DNA of 64,000 nt, from contig NZ_PEAX01000002.1 in assembly GCF_002807685.1 (NCBI RefSeq), forward strand, positions 248,001 through 312,000. Reading direction: 5' to 3'. This stretch comes from Neoalteromonas flava. GTDB lineage: Bacteria; Pseudomonadota; Gammaproteobacteria; Enterobacterales; Alteromonadaceae. Position 1 is the stretch's first letter, and each line of letters opens with the position of its first letter. The position numbers and the translations under genes are program-made. Positions 1 to 10,200 of the stretch are shown here, piece by piece. The notes beneath the pieces are model-generated. The model searched no databases. It was not told where the DNA came from and saw nothing but the letters and a program-made list of their open reading frames with translations.

Positions 1-638
1 TTTTTGCCGGAATTGCATGGGTTATCTGGGGGGTAACGGCGCACCAATATTATATCCCCGAGATAGCTAGCCAGTTTTTTGCGCTTGGCATTGCCATAGC
101 TGCACTCGCTAAGATCTTTGGCCGGCTTACCCTTAATCAAGCCTCGGAAGCGTTTCAGCAAGGCGCCAAAGACCTACTGCCCGCGGCTTTAATAGTCGGC
201 ATGGCCAAAGGCATTGTACTTATTCTTGGTGGCGATGATGTTAGCCAGCCATCGGTATTAAATACGTTATTGTTTCATGCAAGCAATAGCATCGGAGAAT
301 TCGGCGCTACGGCGAGTGCGCTGTTTATGTTGTTGTTCCAAGCCGTGTTTAACTTTTTTGTCGCATCGGGCTCAGGCCAGGCAGCAATCACTATGCCATT
401 GATGGCACCTTTAGCAGACTTAGTCGGTGTGTCACGGCAAGTAGCAGTACTTGCATTTCAACTGGGGGATGGGCTGACCAATATTGTTATTCCAACCTCA
501 GCCTCTTTGATTGGATGTTTGGGGGTTGCCCGCCTTGATTGGTCGGTTTGGATCCGTTTCGTTTGGCCTTTAGCCTTGATACTTGCGGGATGTGCTGTTG
601 CTACAGTCGTTATTGCTGTGGCGATTGGGCTAGCTTAA
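1..638 (+). CDS. YfcC/DcuC-family carrier, 5'-truncated
   Basis: The C-terminal part of an integral membrane carrier; the reading frame is open from the window edge (first full codon at base 3), so the N-terminus lies outside. Several hydrophobic segments are visible. The late motif QLGDGLTNIVIPTSASLIG followed by a W-rich last helix is characteristic of the YfcC / C4-dicarboxylate anaerobic carrier (DcuC) superfamily, whose members move dicarboxylates or amino acids across the inner membrane. The substrate cannot be told from this fragment. An in-frame ATG at 201 is internal to the conserved region and is not the start. An intact gene cut by the window is much likelier than a pseudogene. Confidence 0.72.
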   Translation, partial: FAGIAWVIWGVTAHQYYIPEIASQFFALGIAIAALAKIFGRLTLNQASEAFQQGAKDLLPAALIVGMAKGIVLILGGDDVSQPSVLNTLLFHASNSIGEFGATASALFMLLFQAVFNFFVASGSGQAAITMPLMAPLADLVGVSRQVAVLAFQLGDGLTNIVIPTSASLIGCLGVARLDWSVWIRFVWPLALILAGCAVATVVIAVAIGLA

Positions 639-721
639 CCGTTGCCATGCATGGCTCGTCAAGCTCCGAGCAAGCATGCTACAGTAACAATACAATCGTG
701 AGCGACTGTGGAGCGTGGTAA

Positions 722-2353
722 GTGCCAAAATTTAACATTAAATCAGTGAGGTTAAATACATACTGGTTCGCCCTTTGCAGTTTACCTCTGCTGTTGGCCT
801 CGACTTCAAGCGCAAAGCAAATATCAAAGGGCGACCTTGAAAAACGCGTGGACACAGTTGTCGCGGCAGCACTTGATACGTTTAATACACCGGGGTTGTC
901 TGTTGCTGTCGTTTCCAGTAACACGGTGTTACTGCAAAAAGGTTACGGCAAACGCGATATCAGTGAAGACTTGCCGGTAACACCACAAACCTATTTTCGC
1001 CTCGCGTCTACCAGCAAAGCCTTTACTGCTGCATCAATTGCTATTTTAGTCGATCAGGAAAAACTGAATTGGGATGACAGGGTCATCGATCATCTACCAG
1101 AGTTCCGCATGTTCGATCCCTATGTTACGCGTGAAATGACCGTGCGTGACTTGCTATCTCATCGCAGTGGTTTAGGCGGTGGCGCCGGTGACAGTATGCT
1201 ATGGCCGGAACCTGCTGGGTTCAGCCGCAGTGAGATTGTCCACAACCTCCGCTATTTAACCCCTCAATCCAGTTTTCGTAGTCGTTACGCCTACAGTAAC
1301 GTTATGTACATTACAGCTGGTGAAATTGTCGCCAACATCGCCCAACAAGACTGGAGTGATTTTGTTGATGAGCAACTCTTTGCACCACTACAGATGGCAT
1401 GCTTTGCAGGCGATGTGCCCAAATCAGCATTGCGTAATGTAGCCCTGCCTTATGGCTTTGATGAGCAGACTGGATTATATCTCATCCCCCGCAACGCAAT
1501 TCACCACAAGGGGCTAGCCTCGGCGGCAGCAGGCGGTCTCGTATGCAGCGCCGAAGAAATGAGTAAATGGTTAATGGCCTTATTGTCTGACGCGCGAGCC
1601 ATAGCCTTAGACCAGGAACAAAGTTATCGCCCTGAACTACCTTTTTCGCCACAACAGCTGCAAGAGATATGGTCACCTAACACCCTGTTGGGGATGAGTG
1701 AATTTGAACAAGAGTGGGATGGCACTGTGTTAAAAGCCTACGCCATGGGCTGGCGTATTAGTCATCTAAATAACACACGGATTATTTCGCACACCGGGAC
1801 ATTGTCCGGTTATCAGGCATATGTGGCACTCATCCCGGACGTCGATATTGGGGTAGTTATTTTAAACAATGGTTCAAACTATGGTGCTCGCTCTGCTGTC
1901 ATGCAGTCCATCCTAAGACATTTCGTAATGTCTGCAGAACAACAGGATTGGGTTGCCTTGTACCAAGACTATCAAGCTAAACGGGAACAAGAGTATTGGG
2001 CGGAATACACCGAGCCAAACGGAACCGGGCAAGTGGTCCTGGACCCGTTAGCTTATGCTGGCACATACCTTGACCCTTGGTTTGGAACGATCCATATAAA
2101 TGTTGAAAGTGGTACACTGCGAATTCGTTCTGATAAAATGCCAACTTTAGTGGGCAGTATGCTGCCATTTAACGACCATACTTGGGTTATCCGTTGGGAC
2201 AACCAAAATGCAGCAAGCGATGCCTTTATCCACTTTCACGTTGGAATTGATAACCGGGTAAATGGTTTTATACTAGCACCATTTACCAGCGAACAGACTG
2301 ACAATCATGAGTGGAAAGATATGCGCTTTGAACGAGTAAAGTCGGATGAGTAG
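722..2353 (+). CDS. Serine hydrolase, class C beta-lactamase/DD-peptidase fold, exported
   Basis: 543 residues with an N-terminal hydrophobic signal segment (about residues 14-31), so probably periplasmic. The three motifs of the penicillin-binding/class C beta-lactamase fold are visible: S96-T-S-K99 (SxxK nucleophile), Y191-S-N193 (YxN) and a later HTG triad (ISHTGTLSGY). The C-terminal 120 residues resemble the DUF3471-type beta domain that often follows this fold. Members include esterases, D-amino-acid peptidases and beta-lactamases; sequence alone does not say which, and no resistance role should be assumed. The start is a GTG 83 bases after the transporter's stop; no strong Shine-Dalgarno is seen, so the exact start is uncertain. 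Confidence 0.82.
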   Translation: MPKFNIKSVRLNTYWFALCSLPLLLASTSSAKQISKGDLEKRVDTVVAAALDTFNTPGLSVAVVSSNTVLLQKGYGKRDISEDLPVTPQTYFRLASTSKAFTAASIAILVDQEKLNWDDRVIDHLPEFRMFDPYVTREMTVRDLLSHRSGLGGGAGDSMLWPEPAGFSRSEIVHNLRYLTPQSSFRSRYAYSNVMYITAGEIVANIAQQDWSDFVDEQLFAPLQMACFAGDVPKSALRNVALPYGFDEQTGLYLIPRNAIHHKGLASAAAGGLVCSAEEMSKWLMALLSDARAIALDQEQSYRPELPFSPQQLQEIWSPNTLLGMSEFEQEWDGTVLKAYAMGWRISHLNNTRIISHTGTLSGYQAYVALIPDVDIGVVILNNGSNYGARSAVMQSILRHFVMSAEQQDWVALYQDYQAKREQEYWAEYTEPNGTGQVVLDPLAYAGTYLDPWFGTIHINVESGTLRIRSDKMPTLVGSMLPFNDHTWVIRWDNQNAASDAFIHFHVGIDNRVNGFILAPFTSEQTDNHEWKDMRFERVKSDE

Positions 2354-2423
2354 ATCCGCCGCCAACACATACTGACGTATAAATAAACATACTAAAAAGT
2401 GCAAGAATGGCGGGAAATGCCAT

Positions 2424-2452
2424 ATATTCTTGAACGCATTAGTCGATATAAT
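2424..2452 (+). promoter_or_regulatory. Possible sigma-70 promoter for the PEP-CTERM gene
   Basis: A perfect TATAAT at 2447-2452 lies 26 bases before the first ATG of the next gene. The correctly spaced -35 (ATATTC, 2424-2429) is poor, so only the -10 is convincing. Confidence 0.35.
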
Positions 2453-2478
2453 GTACGGTATTTAATAAGAAGTAGGCC

Positions 2479-3291
2479 ATGTGTAAGATGTATAAATTAG
2501 TCGCTAGTGCTCTTTTGCTACTGTGCTCCTCAGCACAGGCGAGCCTATTGTTGACCTCACCCACCTCGTTCGGTGCCATTGACTATCGCATTCCGGATTT
2601 TGGCGGAGCGGTTATCGACATCGTAGGCAAAAACAATAACCGTGTTACTAGTTTTATTGGTGAAGGTAATTTAGCGCATGTTGGTCTGATTACCGACCTC
2701 AACGGGTACGCAGAAACAGACATCGGCAAGCTTTCTTTCAGTGAGCAGATGCTTAAAATCTTAGAAGGTGGCATATCTCAGATTGGTATTCGCTTAACGA
2801 TGTGGGATGGCGACAATGATCTGCTCAATGATGGTACTAATTCGCTCGAATTAGGTTTCCATGCGAATAAGAATTTCTTATACCTGAATGACTATTATTT
2901 TGGTAATTTTTCGGACGTCGAGACCGTTTCTTTTAACCGTTTTGGTTTAGGCCAGGTAGAAACGTCCAACACTTCTGGTTTCACCACTGATTACACTGGT
3001 GTGGGTTGGTTCTTCTCGAATGACAGTGCTCTGGTCGACAATATCGCTGAAGCAATTTTTGCTAGTAGTGAACTTGCGATGAAATTTGTTATCTCTGGGG
3101 CAGCTCCGAACCATGCGAACTTTATCTCATTTTCAGATCGCGATGACCGCCTAACGAAACAAGTTAAGTCGTTTACTAGCATCAAGGTGCCCGAGCCTAA
3201 TACAATAGTTTTGCTTATTATTTTGATAAGTTTGCTAATGTTAAATAGATGGAAATCCTTTGCCAAAAGTCGAAACACGCTGCAAGCGTAA
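2479..3291 (+). CDS. PEP-CTERM sorting-signal protein (exosortase substrate)
   Basis: 270 residues: signal peptide (cleavage near SSAQA-S), a soluble body with no domain I recognise, then VPEPNT, a hydrophobic helix and a basic end (NRWKSFAKSRN). This tripartite tail is the PEP-CTERM signal, processed by an exosortase (EpsH family) in bacteria that make exopolysaccharide. The body is rich in Asn, Asp and Gly with many short beta-like stretches, typical of secreted matrix proteins. Two starts are possible: ATG 2479, with AGTAGG only two bases away, and ATG 2488, with better spacing. It sits directly before the alginate operon but is separated from it by a strong terminator. No exosortase gene is in the window. 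Confidence 0.75.
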   Translation: MCKMYKLVASALLLLCSSAQASLLLTSPTSFGAIDYRIPDFGGAVIDIVGKNNNRVTSFIGEGNLAHVGLITDLNGYAETDIGKLSFSEQMLKILEGGISQIGIRLTMWDGDNDLLNDGTNSLELGFHANKNFLYLNDYYFGNFSDVETVSFNRFGLGQVETSNTSGFTTDYTGVGWFFSNDSALVDNIAEAIFASSELAMKFVISGAAPNHANFISFSDRDDRLTKQVKSFTSIKVPEPNTIVLLIILISLLMLNRWKSFAKSRNTLQA

Positions 3292-3297
3292 TTCAAT

Positions 3298-3324
3298 AGG
3301 AAGCCAATAGGCTTCCTTTTTTTT
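3298..3324 (+). terminator. Intrinsic terminator after the PEP-CTERM gene
   Basis: Perfect stem AGGAAGCC / GGCTTCCT with an AATA loop followed by eight T residues. It separates the PEP-CTERM gene from the alginate operon. Confidence 0.9.
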
Positions 3325-3387
3325 ATCAGCTCTTTACTCATTTGCTAATTCCATGAATACTATGAGAAAAAAGAGAACGCAGACGCC

Positions 3388-4710
3388 ATGATAAAGATAA
3401 GTGTTATTGGCATGGGCTATGTTGGCTTGGTATCAGCGACTTGTCAGGCTAGCGATGGTCATATTGTTGTTGGAGTAGACACAGACGCCGCAAAGCTAGG
3501 TTTGATCGCACAAGGCCAAGCACCAATCGTCGAAAAAGATTTAACTGCATTGCTACACAGCGCGGTTAACGAAACCGGCAACCTTACTGTTACTAATGAT
3601 ATCAATGCGGCGGTGTTAGCCACAGACGTATCCTTTGTCTGCGTTGGTACGCCCTCTGACAAACAAGGTGGATTGGATTTAAGCTACATTAAACAAGTCT
3701 GCCAACAACTCGGTCAGGCCATTGCAGCAAAACGCCAGTACCACGTTGTAGTTATTCGCAGCACAGTGATTCCCGGAACCGTTCTTGAGGTTGTAAAGCC
3801 TGCACTTGAGGAAGCCTCAGGATTGTGCGCTGGCCAGGATTTTGGTATTGCCTCGAATCCAGAATTCTTGCGCGAAGGATCAGCCATTCATGACTATCGC
3901 AATCCCCCAATGACCGTTATAGGTGCACTTGATGACCGCTCTGCTGCGCCATTATTGGAGCTGTATGCAAATGCTCCAGGGGAGTTGGTGCAGCTACCTA
4001 TAGAGTCAGCAGAAATGGTTAAATATAGCTGCAATGCCTGGCATGCAACCAAGGTCGCCTTTGCCAATGAAATCGGCAGTTTTGCCAAAGCGTACGGCGT
4101 TGATGGGCGACAAGTAATGGAAGTCTTATGCAAAGATAAGACACTAAATATTTCTTCTTACTACATGAAACCTGGGTTTGCTTTTGGGGGTTCATGTTTG
4201 CCCAAAGATTTGCGTGCCCTCGACCATGAAGCGCGCGGTCGACATATCCAATTACCGCTGTTACACGCTGTGTTGGAAAGTAACCGCAAGCACATTTATA
4301 AAGCTGTCAGTCAAATAGAGAAAATCGGTAAGTTGAAAGTTGGGTTACTCGGATTGAGTTTTAAAGCCGGCACTGATGATTTGCGTGAAAGTCCATTGGT
4401 AGAGCTTGCGAGTATACTGACCGGTAAAGGTTATGATTTACAAATCTATGACGCCAACCTGAATGCTAGTTTGGCGCTGCAAAGTGAAACTCAAGATTTT
4501 TCGAAATATATTCCGTTTCCCTACTTGCTGCGTTTATTAAGTGACAGTATGCAAGAAGTTATTGATTTTGCCGACTTAATTATCATTGGAAATCCTGAAA
4601 CCGAATTCAGTGCTGTGGTCACTGATCTCCCCGCGGGAAAAGAGCTGCTTGATTTAGCGGGATTAATGACCTCGACCAGTCAAGGAAACATGCATGGCAT
4701 CTGCTGGTAA
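3388..4710 (+). CDS. algD: GDP-mannose 6-dehydrogenase
   Basis: 440 residues; oxidises GDP-mannose to GDP-mannuronic acid with two NAD+, the committed step to alginate. The N-terminus carries a Rossmann GMGYVGLV loop. Catalytic Cys270 lies in GGSCLPKD, and [14 protein letters not shown] and the Asn/Trp/His-rich [14 protein letters not shown] match AlgD better than UDP-glucose dehydrogenases. It is the first gene of an eleven-gene run on one strand; alg8 overlaps its last 17 bases. The 63 bases between the terminator and the ATG contain no clear sigma-70 or AlgU-type promoter that I could identify. An AGAGAA stretch before the ATG is a weak ribosome site. Confidence 0.95.
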   Translation: MIKISVIGMGYVGLVSATCQASDGHIVVGVDTDAAKLGLIAQGQAPIVEKDLTALLHSAVNETGNLTVTNDINAAVLATDVSFVCVGTPSDKQGGLDLSYIKQVCQQLGQAIAAKRQYHVVVIRSTVIPGTVLEVVKPALEEASGLCAGQDFGIASNPEFLREGSAIHDYRNPPMTVIGALDDRSAAPLLELYANAPGELVQLPIESAEMVKYSCNAWHATKVAFANEIGSFAKAYGVDGRQVMEVLCKDKTLNISSYYMKPGFAFGGSCLPKDLRALDHEARGRHIQLPLLHAVLESNRKHIYKAVSQIEKIGKLKVGLLGLSFKAGTDDLRESPLVELASILTGKGYDLQIYDANLNASLALQSETQDFSKYIPFPYLLRLLSDSMQEVIDFADLIIIGNPETEFSAVVTDLPAGKELLDLAGLMTSTSQGNMHGICW

Positions 4711-6190
4711 AATCCAACTTCTACCGTCAGTGTACACCCCGATTGGCTGGGTGCTGTGGTTTACTGTTGTTGGTATTTTAGTGCTTGCCGTGCCACCCGG
4801 TACTTTTGTCGCTGACCACCCTAACTTTATCTTTATTATTGGTGCTCTGGGTATTTGGCGTTATGGCGTAGGGATTATGCACTTTGTACGCGGCATGATC
4901 TTTATGTACTTGGTGTTCCCCGGTCAACGTAAGCGGGCATTAAAAGCGATTGCCGACCGCCCACCTTCGCATATCTATTTGATGGTCACTAGTTTCCGGA
5001 TCGATTCAATGACCACTGCAAAGGTGTATTCTGCAATCATCAAAGAAGCGATTGAATGTGGTTACCCCACTACCGTCGTGGCATCCATCGTAGAAATGTC
5101 AGATGAGCTCTTGATTAATAGTTTGTGGGAACAGTTCAGCCCACCTCCGCACGTGCAACTGAAAGTCGTGCGCATTGCGGGTACCGGCAAACGTGATGGC
5201 TTAGCCAATGGCTTTCGCTGTATTGCTAAAGACCTGCCAGACGAAACAGCTTTGGTTGCGGTTATTGATGGTGATACTGAACTGCAACCCGGCGTAATTG
5301 CCAAAAGCGCTCCCTACTTTTCGTTATACCCGAACGTGGGAGCATTAACGACCAATGAGACATGCCAAGTGCTAGGTTCTTATGTGATGAGTCAATGGCA
5401 CAAGCTACGCTTCGCCCAACGTCATGTAAACATGTGTAGCATGAGTCTGGCTAAACGCGTATTAACACTGACTGGGCGCATGTCAGTTTTTCGCGCTGCG
5501 GTGGTAACCCAAACCGACTTTATCAATGATGTTGAAAACGACCACCTTGACCACTGGCGTTTGGGTACCTTTAAGTTTTTAACGGGTGATGATAAGTCCA
5601 GTTGGTTTTCTCTCATGCGCCGCGGCTGGGACACCTATTATGTGCCCGATGCAAGTATTCATACCTGGGAACATCCACCTGATAGAAACTTTTTTCGCGC
5701 AGCTAAGCAGCTGATGTTTCGCTGGACAGGTAACTCACTACGACAAAATTACCGAGCGACACGCTTGGGCTTGCGTCGTTTAGGGGTACTTACTTATTAC
5801 GTTCTTTGGGATCAACGCATCTCGATGTGGACTAGTTTAGTTGGTCTTTCAGCCGCAATTGTTGGTGGCTTGAAATATCATTATTCTATCCTCGTTATGT
5901 ATATTCTTTGGATTGCAATGACGCGTACGTTTGTGACCTTTTTACTGATGTTTTCAGGCCACAAGGTAGGGCCCATGTATCCGGCATTGTTATATTTCAA
6001 TCAGATTTATGGCGCTCTAGTTAAGGTTTATGTGACCTTTCGACTCGACCGTCAAAGTTGGACTCGTCAAAAAACCAAAAGTAAAGAAAGTGACGATCCG
6101 TTCCAAAAGCACTTTAACGTTTATTCAACTCGACTTATGACCTTTGGCGCATTTTGCTTATTTTTTGCATTCATTTTACGCCTGGTATAA
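4694..6190 (+). CDS. alg8: Mannuronan synthase catalytic subunit (GT2)
   Basis: 498 residues; inner-membrane glycosyltransferase family 2 enzyme that polymerises GDP-mannuronate. Two N-terminal membrane helices (about 15-65), a cytoplasmic GT domain with the metal-binding DGD of [10 protein letters not shown] and a downstream RWTGN acceptor motif, then several C-terminal helices (about residues 380-498). Size matches Pseudomonas Alg8 (about 494). ATG 4694 overlaps algD and has AAGGA seven bases upstream, so the two are translationally coupled. Known partner: the PilZ protein encoded next. Confidence 0.94.
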   Translation: MASAGKIQLLPSVYTPIGWVLWFTVVGILVLAVPPGTFVADHPNFIFIIGALGIWRYGVGIMHFVRGMIFMYLVFPGQRKRALKAIADRPPSHIYLMVTSFRIDSMTTAKVYSAIIKEAIECGYPTTVVASIVEMSDELLINSLWEQFSPPPHVQLKVVRIAGTGKRDGLANGFRCIAKDLPDETALVAVIDGDTELQPGVIAKSAPYFSLYPNVGALTTNETCQVLGSYVMSQWHKLRFAQRHVNMCSMSLAKRVLTLTGRMSVFRAAVVTQTDFINDVENDHLDHWRLGTFKFLTGDDKSSWFSLMRRGWDTYYVPDASIHTWEHPPDRNFFRAAKQLMFRWTGNSLRQNYRATRLGLRRLGVLTYYVLWDQRISMWTSLVGLSAAIVGGLKYHYSILVMYILWIAMTRTFVTFLLMFSGHKVGPMYPALLYFNQIYGALVKVYVTFRLDRQSWTRQKTKSKESDDPFQKHFNVYSTRLMTFGAFCLFFAFILRLV

Positions 6191-6214
6191 CGCAATGGGA
6201 TTTAAGGTACCAAC

Positions 6215-7363
6215 ATGAGTAATCAGTCAGATCCAAACAGCATGGTTCATGAAACGGAAACGCAACGGCGGCATTCGCGGGTCAAGATACCAAGTAAACT
6301 TACAATAGTGGCCGAAGACGGAACCAAATCTCAATTTGAACTGTTAGATATCAGTGCCAGTGGTTTCGCTGTGCAAGCTGGCGACCTTAGTCTTACGGCT
6401 GGTGATTTTGCCAAAGGTACATTGACCTTCAAGTTTGACAGCTTAGAGATTGGTTTGGATGTGAAATTTCAAGTTGTCGCGAAGTACGGTGATAAGGATG
6501 CGCGCTACGGTTGCGAATTCCATGAGCTTGGCCGCGAGGAAATTTCTACTATCCGCACCATCATCACCAAGTTTTTAAGTGGTGAAGTGACCAATGTTAA
6601 TGACATTTTAACCACCCTTTCTCGTGAAAACTTCGCTAAACAACGCACAGACGTTAACCGCGCGTTATCAGGTTCCGATAAGGTGAAAGCCGTAATTTTT
6701 ACCGGCATGTTCGTGTTTCTAAGTTTGCTCGCGTTTGCGTACGTGTTACTCAACATTCATCAATCATTCTTTGTGATTAAGGCCGATACAGCAGTGGTAT
6801 CAGCGCAAACCAGCATGGCGGCCGCCCAACGAGAAGGTAATATTTCCATCCAAGTTCAACCTGGGCAGAAAGTCGTCAAAGGTCAGCCGTTAGCCATCAT
6901 TGAGTCACCGTTATTGGCAGATACTGGTAGCATTGCAGCGGCTGCAGGGATGGAACAATCCGCACTGCAGGAATTACTCGATAAAACCATCCCCAGCGTG
7001 GTCAAAAGTCCTTGCGATTGTGAGGTAGTTGAACTAGCTGTGCGTGATGGTGAGTACGTTACCCAAGGTCAAGCCATTGCGACCTTTGGTGATGCCGCGA
7101 CATCTGCTGTAGTGTTAGCACGCTTCAAGCATGCCGATCTTGGAGATATTGCTGTGGGCACCAGTGTTTACGTATACCTTGAGGCGGGACAAGAACCCGT
7201 TCGTGCAGTGATCACTAAATTAGAAATTCCCGAGAACATTCGTGCTGAAGAACACAAGGTTCACAGCGTACTGGCTACTATAGTGCCTGACGAACATATT
7301 CCGTTGTCCTACCTTAAACGGCCAGTGACAGTGAAGATTGGTGAACTTGACGCGTTTATGTAA
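6215..7363 (+). CDS. alg44: c-di-GMP-binding alginate copolymerase Alg44
   Basis: 382 residues. The N-terminal PilZ domain shows both c-di-GMP motifs: R18-R-H-S-R22 (RxxxR) and D45-I-S-A-S-G50 (DxSxxG), both intact. One transmembrane helix follows (about 165-185), then a periplasmic HlyD-like membrane-fusion domain with two lipoyl-type halves (NISIQVQPGQKVVKGQPL and CEVVELAVRDGEYVTQGQ). In Pseudomonas, c-di-GMP binding here activates Alg8, so polymer output in this organism should also depend on c-di-GMP. AAGG lies before the ATG; the gap from alg8 is 24 bases. Confidence 0.93.
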   Translation: MSNQSDPNSMVHETETQRRHSRVKIPSKLTIVAEDGTKSQFELLDISASGFAVQAGDLSLTAGDFAKGTLTFKFDSLEIGLDVKFQVVAKYGDKDARYGCEFHELGREEISTIRTIITKFLSGEVTNVNDILTTLSRENFAKQRTDVNRALSGSDKVKAVIFTGMFVFLSLLAFAYVLLNIHQSFFVIKADTAVVSAQTSMAAAQREGNISIQVQPGQKVVKGQPLAIIESPLLADTGSIAAAAGMEQSALQELLDKTIPSVVKSPCDCEVVELAVRDGEYVTQGQAIATFGDAATSAVVLARFKHADLGDIAVGTSVYVYLEAGQEPVRAVITKLEIPENIRAEEHKVHSVLATIVPDEHIPLSYLKRPVTVKIGELDAFM

Positions 7364-7364
7364 T

Positions 7365-8744
7365 ATGAAAAATCGGGGAATCAACATTACCTCTCGATGC
7401 ATTGCAAGTAGCCTAGCAGCGGCGGTTCTGGTCAGTGGGACTATGAGTTACTCGGGTAGCGCGAATAGCTACGAACTCGAACCTTGGTTACGCGGCGCGG
7501 TAACGTCGCGCGACGTATCGAATCGTCCAAGCTTAAACACCATTGACCAGGATAGTTGGTTAATTGAGGCTCGCTTGGGCATTCGTGACCAAGTCAGTTC
7601 GCAGTGGTCTTGGTTTGCTGACGTTAGGGCCTTAGCTGCTAACGATAATACGTTCTTGAGTGACCAAACTAACGATGTCGTGCGTGAAGATGGCTCCAGT
7701 GATTCGTATTTTTTACAAGTCCGTGAAGCATACCTCAGGTATTCTGGCTTAACCCCATACCCAGAAGAGTATTTAACCATCGGTCTGCAGCGCTTGGCCG
7801 ATGCCGATGGCTTTTGGTGGGATGCCGATATTGAGTCCATCAGCTGGCAAGCCGACACCACTCAATTAGACTGGTTGGTGGCGATTGGAAGAGAGTTTGA
7901 CACTTACCGTACCGATGCTGATCTCAGTGCAGTTAATAAGGACGTTACCCGAGCCTTTGCCGGCTTTGACTGGGACTGGGTTGCTTATCATAGCATTGGC
8001 TTCAATTATATGCGGCAAAGTCAAAGCACTGATCTAGCAGAAGCTCGGTTTAGTGATAATGCACTAGGAAAAAATGCGACCGTCAATTGGTACGGCGTAA
8101 AACTAATGTCCAATTGGCACCAGCGCCAAGGACCTAGTCCACTGGCGTATAAATTGGAATGGATTGCGCAGCGCGGCGACACGTCATTAGTTCGTGATAA
8201 TGCCCTTGTGATTCCAAGCTCGATTGACGCCGACGCGATTGATGCTGGTGTACGCTACGATTTCGCCAAGTGGTCTGTCGGACTTACGTATACCCGCGGT
8301 TCTGGCGGGCTATCTGCAGGCGAATCCAACAATTTTGTGCAAAGTGGTCTGCATACCAATCGAGGACAGTATTTTGGCGGGAGGCAGCGACTCATTCGTT
8401 TTAACGAAGCTCTGCGAGCGGACATAACCAACCTGTTGCACAGCGGACTTTTTGTCAGCTATCGGCCTAATTTAGAGTGGGAAGCGGTGGTGCTACTGGG
8501 TGATTACCAAAAATCCGATGCTCAGGAGAACATTTTTTCTTTGACTCGTGAGATTGAAACACAAGCAGGCAACAAAGATGTCGGCAATAGTCTCGATGTT
8601 AATCTGACCTACACCCCGCAAAATCCATTTTATAATATGCATTTACTTCGCTTGCGCGCTGGTGTTTTTAGTCCAGGGGACGCCATGTTACGCAGTGGTA
8701 CTGATTATCGCATTACCCTCGATGCACAGTTTTGGTACTGGTAA
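7365..8744 (+). CDS. algE: Alginate outer-membrane export porin
   Basis: About 460 residues with a signal peptide and many alternating aromatic/charged strands ending in an aromatic C-terminus (AQFWYW), as expected of an 18-strand AlgE beta-barrel that lets polyanionic alginate leave the cell. The chosen ATG (7365) lies one base after the alg44 stop; an in-frame GTG at 7338 would put non-signal residues first and overlap alg44. In Pseudomonas algK lies between alg44 and algE; here it comes after algG. Confidence 0.88.
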   Translation: MKNRGINITSRCIASSLAAAVLVSGTMSYSGSANSYELEPWLRGAVTSRDVSNRPSLNTIDQDSWLIEARLGIRDQVSSQWSWFADVRALAANDNTFLSDQTNDVVREDGSSDSYFLQVREAYLRYSGLTPYPEEYLTIGLQRLADADGFWWDADIESISWQADTTQLDWLVAIGREFDTYRTDADLSAVNKDVTRAFAGFDWDWVAYHSIGFNYMRQSQSTDLAEARFSDNALGKNATVNWYGVKLMSNWHQRQGPSPLAYKLEWIAQRGDTSLVRDNALVIPSSIDADAIDAGVRYDFAKWSVGLTYTRGSGGLSAGESNNFVQSGLHTNRGQYFGGRQRLIRFNEALRADITNLLHSGLFVSYRPNLEWEAVVLLGDYQKSDAQENIFSLTREIETQAGNKDVGNSLDVNLTYTPQNPFYNMHLLRLRAGVFSPGDAMLRSGTDYRITLDAQFWYW

Positions 8745-10198
8745 TGAAAGCACTCGTTCTCTCCGCTTGTATAGTCATTGTAAGTAGCGCTTCGGTTAGT
8801 GCTCAAAGTGCGCACGTAACAACGGTAGAATTACCCGCTAGAGCGAATCAATTACCGGATAGAGAGAATCCTAACGCTTCGACTATTGCAGCGTACACAG
8901 AGTCATCTTCCCTTTTACCAGCGGTTGTCTCGACTGAAGTTAAACGCCTTAGTGAAGCGAAGGATGTGTTAAAAACGATTTATTCGGCAAGCTTTACCCG
9001 GATGGCTGAGCAGCAAGGCCAGATACCTCAAGGAATTTTGCTTAATCAAGGCAGCATATCACTCCCCAAACTGCATCAACGCCATCCTAACTGGTTACGC
9101 AAAGTCGACGACAAACAATATGTCGCCGAACTACCCATCATCGTGGATATCGGTGCAGAGTTAGTGATCAGTGACAATCAAATCCTGACCTTATCGAACC
9201 AGAAGGGCAGCTTCTTACATAACAGTGGTCGTTTGCTTATCACTGATGCTGTTGTCCAAGGCAGTGCTGAGCAATCCCAACACTCTGACTTCCAACCATT
9301 TATCTTTTCGTTCGGCGGCAGCACCACAGTGGTGGTAAATTCAACTGTCCGACAACTCGGATTTAATGAAACGTCCAGCTATGGCTTTAGCATTCGCCCT
9401 GCAACCTCAGCTGCTTTGCAGATGCTTACTGGAAATGAAAGGCTGCAACTGGCGAGGGCACCAAGACTGTATGTTGAAAACTCTCGCTTTGAGAATTTAT
9501 ACATTGGCATTCAAGCCGACGGTGTCAAAGATAGTGCGATAAAAAATAGTCAAGTGAGCCATAGCCAGTTCGACGGGATCCAAATCTTAGCTACAGCCTC
9601 ACCGATGCACATTAGCAACAACACAATCGAGCAATCGAAGCGCCATGGACTTTTTCTCTCAGATGCCGTTAAAGCCAGCAGAGTTAGCGATAATCAAATT
9701 TTACTAAATGGGGGCGCAGGTATTCACATAGAGCAGGCCAGTGCTAACAACGTAATCGCGTACAATGAAATTTTCCAGAATGCGACAGATGGCATTGGTG
9801 TCTATGAGGCCAATGAGAATCGCCTCTATGGCAACCGGATCTATCAGAATGGGAGTCATGGAATTCGATTGCGCTCGGCACTTTCTAGTCAATTACAGCA
9901 AAATATTCTGCTGGCTAATCAAGGCAGCGGCGTCTTTATCTACGCAAAGGATGACGAGACGTTGGGAGCAGATTTATCTGCTAGCGCCGTAAGCGAAGTC
10001 ATCGGTGGACTGATGATCGGGAACCAGCGTGGTGCCATCACTAGTGAAGCTCCATACTCTCTATTGCTGGGAGATTTAAAACTCGAAAACAATGGCCGTA
10101 AAGCCTTTCGAGGAAGACTTGAATTACTTGAAGGTGCGATAGTCAGCGCCACATTGACGACTAATTCAGCAGCACTTATTCAATTTGAGGAAGATTGA
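8744..10198 (+). CDS. algG: AlgG-type mannuronan C5-epimerase homologue lacking the DPHD motif
   Basis: About 484 residues: signal peptide and a right-handed parallel beta-helix built of repeated N-x-I / G-I turns (carbohydrate-binding CASH type), collinear with Pseudomonas AlgG. The start overlaps the algE stop (TAATG). Aligning by eye around NNTIEQSKRHG places QILA where Pseudomonas AlgG has the DPHD catalytic motif containing the proposed base His; no DPHD occurs anywhere in the protein. The fold and flanking residues are kept, so the gene is not decaying. AlgG also has a structural role in the export complex, protecting polymer from AlgL, and that role may be all that remains. Chemistry is therefore uncertain while family membership is not. 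Confidence 0.85.
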   Translation: MKALVLSACIVIVSSASVSAQSAHVTTVELPARANQLPDRENPNASTIAAYTESSSLLPAVVSTEVKRLSEAKDVLKTIYSASFTRMAEQQGQIPQGILLNQGSISLPKLHQRHPNWLRKVDDKQYVAELPIIVDIGAELVISDNQILTLSNQKGSFLHNSGRLLITDAVVQGSAEQSQHSDFQPFIFSFGGSTTVVVNSTVRQLGFNETSSYGFSIRPATSAALQMLTGNERLQLARAPRLYVENSRFENLYIGIQADGVKDSAIKNSQVSHSQFDGIQILATASPMHISNNTIEQSKRHGLFLSDAVKASRVSDNQILLNGGAGIHIEQASANNVIAYNEIFQNATDGIGVYEANENRLYGNRIYQNGSHGIRLRSALSSQLQQNILLANQGSGVFIYAKDDETLGADLSASAVSEVIGGLMIGNQRGAITSEAPYSLLLGDLKLENNGRKAFRGRLELLEGAIVSATLTTNSAALIQFEED

Positions 10199-10200
10199 AA

